Part shown: piece after piece, positions 12,823 to 16,400 of the stretch
Position numbering within the stretch: position 1 is the first letter of the stretch
Layout of the letters: every line of letters starts with the position of its first letter
Assembly: GCA_001779505.1 (NCBI GenBank)
Contig: MFKH01000016.1
Location: 1-16,400 of the forward strand
DNA length: 16,400 bases
Direction of reading: 5' to 3'
DNA from: Candidatus Jorgensenbacteria bacterium GWA1_54_12
GTDB lineage: Bacteria; Patescibacteriota; Minisyncoccia; UBA6257; GWB1-50-10
Notes under the pieces: model-generated
The model's database searches: none
The model's input: the letters and a program-made list of their open reading frames with translations, nothing else
Told to the model about the DNA's origin: nothing
Program-made: the position numbers and the translations under genes

Positions 12823-12827
12823 AACCA

Positions 12828-12854
12828 AATACAAGGTTTACGAAACCTTGTATT
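12828..12854 (-). repeat. 27-bp palindrome, copy 2, after the Cys-rich gene
   Basis: The same element as at 6640-6666: arms AATACAAGGTTT and AAACCTTGTATT with loop CGT when read on the minus strand, also preceded by CC. It lies 18 bases after the stop codon of the Cys-rich gene and is followed leftward by TTGGTTTT, so it may act as that gene's terminator or mRNA end. Confidence 0.9.
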
Positions 12855-12872
12855 GGGGTCAGAACGTTTTCT

Positions 12873-14321
12873 TTAGAGTCCTAGTGCTTTTGCGAAGGGT
12901 TCAATGAAGATTTCACGAACCGTATTCAGGAGCGAGCCGGACTGCTCCGGCGGAGGCGCCATCTCTCCTCCTGGCGGAGGTCCCATTTCCCCTCCGGGTG
13001 GCGGACCCATGTCGCCACTTGGCGGGTTATACATCCCCTCGGGAGGCACAAATCCTTCTGGCGGCATAAACTGCTGTATCTCCCTCATCATGTCGCCCGG
13101 CGGCATGCCTTCCCGCAACTCCTGAAAAGGCATTACTTCTCTCAAATCCTGAAACGGCATTCCTTCAAATCCTTCCGGCATTATTCCTTCCTCCCGCATT
13201 TCCATCTCGCGGCGCGCTTCTTCGGTTCGTCCCATCATCGTTTGCACGCGTTCCGCCGTCATCATGCCGGTACGCCCCGCAAACTGAACGCACTCCTCAA
13301 CGTGCGCCTCGTCCGCGCAGTAGGCGCTGCATGTTTCTTTGCTGTTGCATCCGCCAGGACCACTCACTGCACCCGTGTTGAGCTTCCGCACAATTTCCAT
13401 TTCTTTCTTTATTTGCTCAATCTCCTCGGGGTCCATGAGACCGTTTTCTATCGTAAACCTCATGCACTCCTCACCGTGCTCGGGCGTGGAACAATACGCA
13501 TCGCATGCTTCGGGACCCTGGCACCCGCCCGGGCCGCCCCGCATCATCGTTTGCATGCGCTTAATTTGTTCCGCAGGCGCAAGTCCGTGCTCAACGGCGA
13601 AAGACATGCACTCGTCCATATGAGTTCCGTCTTCGCAATACGCTTCGCACCCGTCCATTGTTGAACAGCCGCCAGGGCCGGCACCTTGAGAAAGGACTGC
13701 CTGTGCCTTTTCCACATCAATGTCTTCTTTGGGTTCCCTCGGGCGTGGCCGGGTTCCTGCACGCTGGGCGAGGAGGTCGGCTTCTTCCTGGCTAATCTTG
13801 CCCTCGTTTGCGGCAAACTGCAGACATTCCCGCGCGTGCGTTTGGTCTTGGCAAAACGCGCGACACTCTGATTCGGACGTGCATCCGCCGGGACCGCCCC
13901 GTTCCGCTTTGGCGATGATGTCATCCGCCTCTGCCTGCGTCATAAATCCTTCGTTCACGCCGTAACTCAAACACTCTCTCAAGTTTTCTTCCACGCGGCA
14001 GAACGCGTCGCACTCCTCACGCGTCACGCACCCACCCGGACCCTTGGCCATAATATCGGTTTCAAGCCGGGTGACCGCGCGCATCTGATTCGCTTTGCCC
14101 GTTTCTATGATTCCCTGCCTCTCTGCAAACGCGATGCATGCTTCCCGATTGTCGGGCGAGTCGCAGAAAGTCCTGCATTCCCCTTCCGAGGTACAATTGC
14201 CAAGCTCGGAGACGGGGTAGATGACAGAGACGCCCTGCGCCGCGGCCAGATTCGCAAACGCCAAAACCGCCGCCACACCGAGGATGACGCTCCCGATACT
14301 TACGCGCAATATGGTTTTCAT
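12873..14321 (-). CDS. Secreted cysteine-repeat protein, six GPGGC modules
   Basis: A 482-residue exported protein. A signal peptide (1 to about 29) has a long hydrophobic core and ends ANLAAAQG. Six modules follow, each with the invariant spacing C-x5-C-x3-C-x8-C. Their cysteines are at 43/49/53/62, 98/104/108/117, 147/153/157/166, 219/225/229/238, 267/273/277/286 and 325/331/335/344; there are no others. Modules 2-6 begin GPGGC and are joined by helical linkers. The tail has a repeated MPFQxLRE motif (388-404), a Pro/Gly/Met-rich stretch with GEMGPPPG copies (435-458) and an amphipathic C-terminal helix. Paired disulfides outside the cell are likely. The ATG at 14321 follows the NPF gene by four bases; an upstream open frame lacks signal-peptide sense. 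Function unknown. Confidence 0.88.
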   Translation of the reverse strand: MKTILRVSIGSVILGVAAVLAFANLAAAQGVSVIYPVSELGNCTSEGECRTFCDSPDNREACIAFAERQGIIETGKANQMRAVTRLETDIMAKGPGGCVTREECDAFCRVEENLRECLSYGVNEGFMTQAEADDIIAKAERGGPGGCTSESECRAFCQDQTHARECLQFAANEGKISQEEADLLAQRAGTRPRPREPKEDIDVEKAQAVLSQGAGPGGCSTMDGCEAYCEDGTHMDECMSFAVEHGLAPAEQIKRMQTMMRGGPGGCQGPEACDAYCSTPEHGEECMRFTIENGLMDPEEIEQIKKEMEIVRKLNTGAVSGPGGCNSKETCSAYCADEAHVEECVQFAGRTGMMTAERVQTMMGRTEEARREMEMREEGIMPEGFEGMPFQDLREVMPFQELREGMPPGDMMREIQQFMPPEGFVPPEGMYNPPSGDMGPPPGGEMGPPPGGEMAPPPEQSGSLLNTVREIFIEPFAKALGL

Positions 14322-14325
14322 GATT

Positions 14326-14568
14326 TTACTCGGCTGCAAACGGATTCTCGTAACCACCGCTAAATGGATTGACCTGTTCTTGAATGTCCGTAAACGGATT
14401 CGCTTCTTCTGCGATATCAAGCACATCTTCACCCGGCACTAGCGTTTCTTCAGCCACAACCGGACTTCCGGCGCTCATGCCCGCGTTGTATCCTGCGTAA
14501 TAGCCGCCCGCCGCACCGGCGACAAGCGCCACAATGATTCCGATAAGTAATATTATTCCTTGTTTCAT
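14326..14568 (-). CDS. Small membrane-anchored protein with three NPF motifs
   Basis: An 80-residue protein with an N-terminal membrane segment (about 4-22) that contains glycine-rich GAAGGYYAGYNAGMSAG and could pack helix to helix. The acidic tail (39-80) carries NPF three times, at 57-59, 67-69 and 75-77, in the contexts ANPFTDI, VNPFSGG and ENPFAAE. With a single N-terminal anchor the tail may face the outside. It is the first gene of an operon with the Cys-repeat protein, with four bases between the two. The ATG at 14568 is the only start before the membrane segment. Function unknown; I recall similar NPF tails in Parcubacteria proteins, which was not checked. Confidence 0.78.
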   Translation of the reverse strand: MKQGIILLIGIIVALVAGAAGGYYAGYNAGMSAGSPVVAEETLVPGEDVLDIAEEANPFTDIQEQVNPFSGGYENPFAAE

Positions 14569-14592
14569 AAATAGATTTAGTGTCTTGCGACC

Positions 14593-14622
14593 TTGAAAAC
14601 GCTATGACAGTGGAAGTATTAT
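14593..14622 (+). promoter_or_regulatory. Promoter of tRNA-Pro
   Basis: TTGAAA (14593-14598), an 18-base spacer and TATTAT (14617-14622), eight bases before the tRNA. The -10 overlaps a minus-strand extended -10 of the NPF operon. Confidence 0.6.
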
Positions 14623-14626
14623 AGCA
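14618..14626 (-). promoter_or_regulatory. Extended -10 of the NPF/Cys-repeat operon
   Basis: On the minus strand TGC TATAAT (hexamer 14618-14623) gives a leader of about 40 bases before the ATG at 14568. It overlaps the -10 of the divergent tRNA-Pro gene almost completely, so the two promoters probably compete. Confidence 0.55.
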
Positions 14627-14630
14627 CAAA

Positions 14631-14701
14631 CGGGCCGTCGTATAACGGTAGTACGCAAGGCTGGGGGTCTTGTAACCGGGGTCCAACTCCCCGCGGCCCG
14701 A
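14631..14701 (+). tRNA. tRNA-Pro (anticodon GGG)
   Basis: A 71-base cloverleaf: acceptor CGGGCCG/CGGCCCG, a D arm with AACGGTAG loop, anticodon stem CAAGG/TCTTG (one G-T pair) around CTGGGGG (anticodon GGG), T arm CGGGG TCCAACT CCCCG and discriminator A. CCA is not encoded. Confidence 0.95.
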
Positions 14702-14796
14702 CAAAACATACAGGAAGAACTTGACTCAAAAAGTGGCGTGTGTTACTCCTAAACCAGTACAGGCACAACGCCTGATTCTAGTTTGAGGAGGATAAT

Positions 14797-15603
14797 ATGG
14801 GCAAGAGTGAGAAGGAGGGCTATGTTTTTACCGCAAGGACAGAAGATGGGAGCAGGCTCAAGTGGCTTTGGCGGATTCTCGGCGCACAGGGGTGCCCCGG
14901 CAAACTCCTCATCAAACTCTTCATGGAGGAGCAAGTGGAACCACTCTGCATTGCGAGAAGGGGCTGTGCGTCTGCGCATCCGGGCCAGGTCATTGAACAG
15001 GTCTTTCAGGAATGGGTCGTGAGCGGCCGCTTCAAGAGAACCGTCAAGGATCCGGAACTGCTCAAGGTCTTGAAGCAGGCGCAGATAGAACGTCTCATCG
15101 GCGTGCCGTGGTACCACAGGACCCATCGTTTCCTCCGCCTTGAGGGAGGACTGCGGTTCGTCTTCACGACGGACAAGAGCGACCTGCCAGAGTTCGAGAA
15201 GCGTATTCTGGAGGTGGGTGAAGACACTGCATACGCCGAGCTGGCCGTGCAGGAGCTCCAGAACGCCGTCGCGCAAGAAAGGAACAGGATGTGCAGAGAA
15301 ACTCTGCGCGCCGAGCATATCGTGCTCATCACCACGGTAGCGCAAGCGGCGATCAACGAGAGACCTGTTTCTCCGGATGCCGTCCGGCAGCTCTCGGACC
15401 TCGGTCTCTTGGAGCCGACCACTCCATTCCGGCGTTCGCGAGTGCCGAAGGAACACACGTTCCTGAAGTACGATTTCACGAACAGGGATGGTGTCAGGCA
15501 CACGGGCTTGGTCGGTTTCAGCGCCGACTTTCGGGTTGCCTCGGTAACCGAGAAGCTCCCGGAGGAGAGAGAGTTTTGCTGTATACTATCGGCATCCCCG
15601 TGA
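14797..15603 (+). CDS. Unknown 268-residue protein
   Basis: A soluble protein without signal peptide, membrane segment or motif that I recognise. It has a basic N-terminal part with LKWLWRILGAQGCPGKLLIK (22-41), a long mostly helical middle (about 130-190, rich in Glu, Arg, Ala), and a strand-rich end with an FLKYDFTNRDGVRH stretch near 223-236. A strong Shine-Dalgarno site (GAGGAGGA) ends four bases before the ATG. TTGACT at 14721 may be a -35, but its -10 (TACTCC) is poor. The 5' UTR has a CAGGC/GCCTG hairpin (14760-14774) just before the ribosome site. The gene is monocistronic, GC-rich in third positions, and ends at a strong terminator. Confidence 0.75.
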   Translation: MGKSEKEGYVFTARTEDGSRLKWLWRILGAQGCPGKLLIKLFMEEQVEPLCIARRGCASAHPGQVIEQVFQEWVVSGRFKRTVKDPELLKVLKQAQIERLIGVPWYHRTHRFLRLEGGLRFVFTTDKSDLPEFEKRILEVGEDTAYAELAVQELQNAVAQERNRMCRETLRAEHIVLITTVAQAAINERPVSPDAVRQLSDLGLLEPTTPFRRSRVPKEHTFLKYDFTNRDGVRHTGLVGFSADFRVASVTEKLPEEREFCCILSASP

Positions 15604-15620
15604 GCCAACTCCTCTCATGA

Positions 15621-15661
15621 GCCCCGTGCGGTTTAACACCGTGCGGGGCATTTTTCTTTTT
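15621..15661 (+). terminator. Intrinsic terminator
   Basis: A 12-bp stem, GCCCCGTGCGGT with ACCGTGCGGGGC (two G-T pairs), loop TTAAC, then ATTTTTCTTTTT. It ends the 14797-15603 gene. Confidence 0.93.
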
Positions 15662-15698
15662 GAGCGTCTCCGTTATCATATAGTGCATACACAATCTT

Positions 15699-16160
15699 AT
15701 GTTTCTCAAAACAAATTTCATTCTCCTCGGCGCTGTAGCGCTTTTCCTTTTTGCGGGTGGAGCGGTGCTTTTCATTTTCGGATGGAAAAGCCGTGCCCCA
15801 TATCCTGCCCGCCTTGCGATTCAAGACGCGTTTATTGAGCTCATACCGGCTGTCACGGCGGCCGAGAAAATGCGCGGCCTCTCGGGGAGGGCAGAACTTC
15901 CCGAAAATCACGGGATGCTCTTTGTTTATAACCGCCCCGGACGATATGGATTTTGGATGAAAGACATGCGCTTCCCCATTGATATCATTTGGCTTAGCAA
16001 GGGCTTCACGATAGTGGATATCACTCCGCACATATCTCCCGATTCGTTCCCAAAAGTATTCAGACCAAAAGAACCGGCGCAGTACGTGCTTGAAGTAAAC
16101 GCCGACTTTGCCGAAAAGCACCATCTTTCTATCGGTGATTCTCTGAAACCGATTTATTAA
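15699..16160 (+). CDS. DUF192 family membrane-anchored protein
   Basis: A 153-residue protein with one N-terminal membrane segment (about 7-28) and a DUF192 domain (about 38-152). Typical family stretches are AEKMRGLSGRAELPENHGML (54-73), FWMKDMRFPIDIIWL (85-99), the PA-YVLEVNADFAEKH region (about 126-141) and the final IGDSLKP. DUF192 proteins form a compact beta fold; their biochemical role is not known. The domain is likely outside the membrane. TATAGT lies about 15 bases before the ATG, and there is no Shine-Dalgarno site. It has its own terminator. Confidence 0.92.
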   Translation: MFLKTNFILLGAVALFLFAGGAVLFIFGWKSRAPYPARLAIQDAFIELIPAVTAAEKMRGLSGRAELPENHGMLFVYNRPGRYGFWMKDMRFPIDIIWLSKGFTIVDITPHISPDSFPKVFRPKEPAQYVLEVNADFAEKHHLSIGDSLKPIY

Positions 16161-16167
16161 AGAGAAA

Positions 16168-16208
16168 GGGGCTATCCACGGTATGTTGTGAATAGCCCCA
16201 ATTTTTTT
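16168..16208 (+). terminator. Intrinsic terminator of the DUF192 gene
   Basis: GGGGCTAT (16168-16175) pairs with ATAGCCCC (16192-16199), with a CAC/GTG extension after one mismatch, then AATTTTTTT. It starts eight bases after the stop codon. Confidence 0.9.
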
Positions 16209-16228
16209 CGACCGCCTGCGGCGGAATT

Positions 16229-16282
16229 CAAGGATCAATTAACAAGGAGTCAAAAGATCCAAGGATTCAAGACCTCAAGGAT
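16229..16282. repeat. Short CAAGGAT repeats
   Basis: CAAGGAT occurs at 16229, 16260 and 16276, and CAAGGAG at 16243, spaced 14-17 bases apart. They lie in the 3' UTR of the leftward gene at the window edge, next to a CCGCC/GGCGG palindrome (16212-16224). The role is unknown, and it could be chance in a purine-rich spacer. Confidence 0.4.
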
Positions 16283-16285
16283 CGA

Positions 16286-16400
16286 TTACTGCGAGAGGAA
16301 GGCCGAAGCGGAACCATAGTGCCCGTCGGCGCGGTCGCACCAGCGGGCGCCGAACTCGACCTTGCCGTCGTAGAAGTAGAAGAACGGCGCGCACGAGAAG
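16286..16400 (-). CDS. C-terminal part of an unknown protein (cut by window edge)
   Basis: The last 37 codons of a leftward gene, ending in TAA at 16286-16288. The visible part has an aromatic strand (CAPFFYFYDGKVEFGARWCD), then a tail ending GSASAFLSQ. The order of a Cys/Pro/Phe-rich strand, a turn, another strand and a Gly/Ser/Ala-rich end recalls the C-terminus of the unknown protein at 6760-7233, so the two may be distant relatives; the similarity is weak and by eye. High GC in third codon positions supports real coding. The start lies outside the window. Confidence 0.65.
   Translation of the reverse strand, partial: FSCAPFFYFYDGKVEFGARWCDRADGHYGSASAFLSQ

Noticed and set aside
14749..15501. 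250-codon minus-strand frame under the 14797 gene
   Set aside because: The plus-strand gene has a strong ribosome site and terminator; the minus frame has neither.
1..16400. CRISPR array, insertion sequence or prophage
   Set aside because: No regularly spaced direct repeats, transposase or phage structural genes were found on either strand.

Overview
The window looks like chromosomal DNA of a Candidate Phyla Radiation (Patescibacteria, Parcubacteria-like) bacterium. This is inferred by eye from gene content: a lemA-htpX pair, a short dnaX, a stand-alone RRM protein, a DUF192 lipid-side protein, many tiny hypothetical genes, dispersed palindromes, and small secreted Cys-rich and NPF-motif proteins of the kind met in these genomes. 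TGA is used as a stop (for example in htpX), which argues against the TGA-recoded Absconditabacteria/Gracilibacteria. No rRNA or other taxonomic marker is present, so the placement stays an inference.

Layout. Positions 1-3511 hold a leftward block: a small GIY-YIG nuclease, a tRNA-Ser gene cut off in its T loop by a double palindrome, a GGDEF diguanylate cyclase, htpX, lemA and ychF. Positions 3618-4076 hold a rightward unknown gene with a structured 3' end and a strong terminator. Positions 4180-5035 hold a DUF4258-like gene and a PEBP-family protein, read leftward and divergent from dnaX (5070-6158). Next come an RRM RNA-binding protein with a near-consensus promoter, a long leader and an overlapping short upstream ORF, and then an unknown rightward gene (6760-7233).

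Positions 7290-11795 form a visibly AT-richer accessory block, all on the minus strand: a broken SET-domain gene, a Panacea-type antitoxin with its likely toxin partner, an Sll1717-family P-loop ATPase, a small coding remnant, and a ClpP-like protein with two small unknowns. This resembles a defence or toxin-antitoxin island. A HAD hydrolase, a second GIY-YIG gene and tRNA-Gln follow.

Positions 12873-14568 hold a two-gene operon that I consider the most original part of the window. It encodes a small membrane-anchored protein with three NPF motifs, then a secreted protein with six copies of an invariant four-cysteine module and a Pro/Gly/Met-rich tail. tRNA-Pro, an unknown 268-residue protein, a DUF192 protein and the tail of a further unknown gene close the window.

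Two styles of gene start can be seen. Several genes have a -10 hexamer only 5-6 bases before the start codon, which implies leaderless mRNAs. The three unknown rightward genes instead have strong Shine-Dalgarno sites, their own terminators and GC-richer codons.
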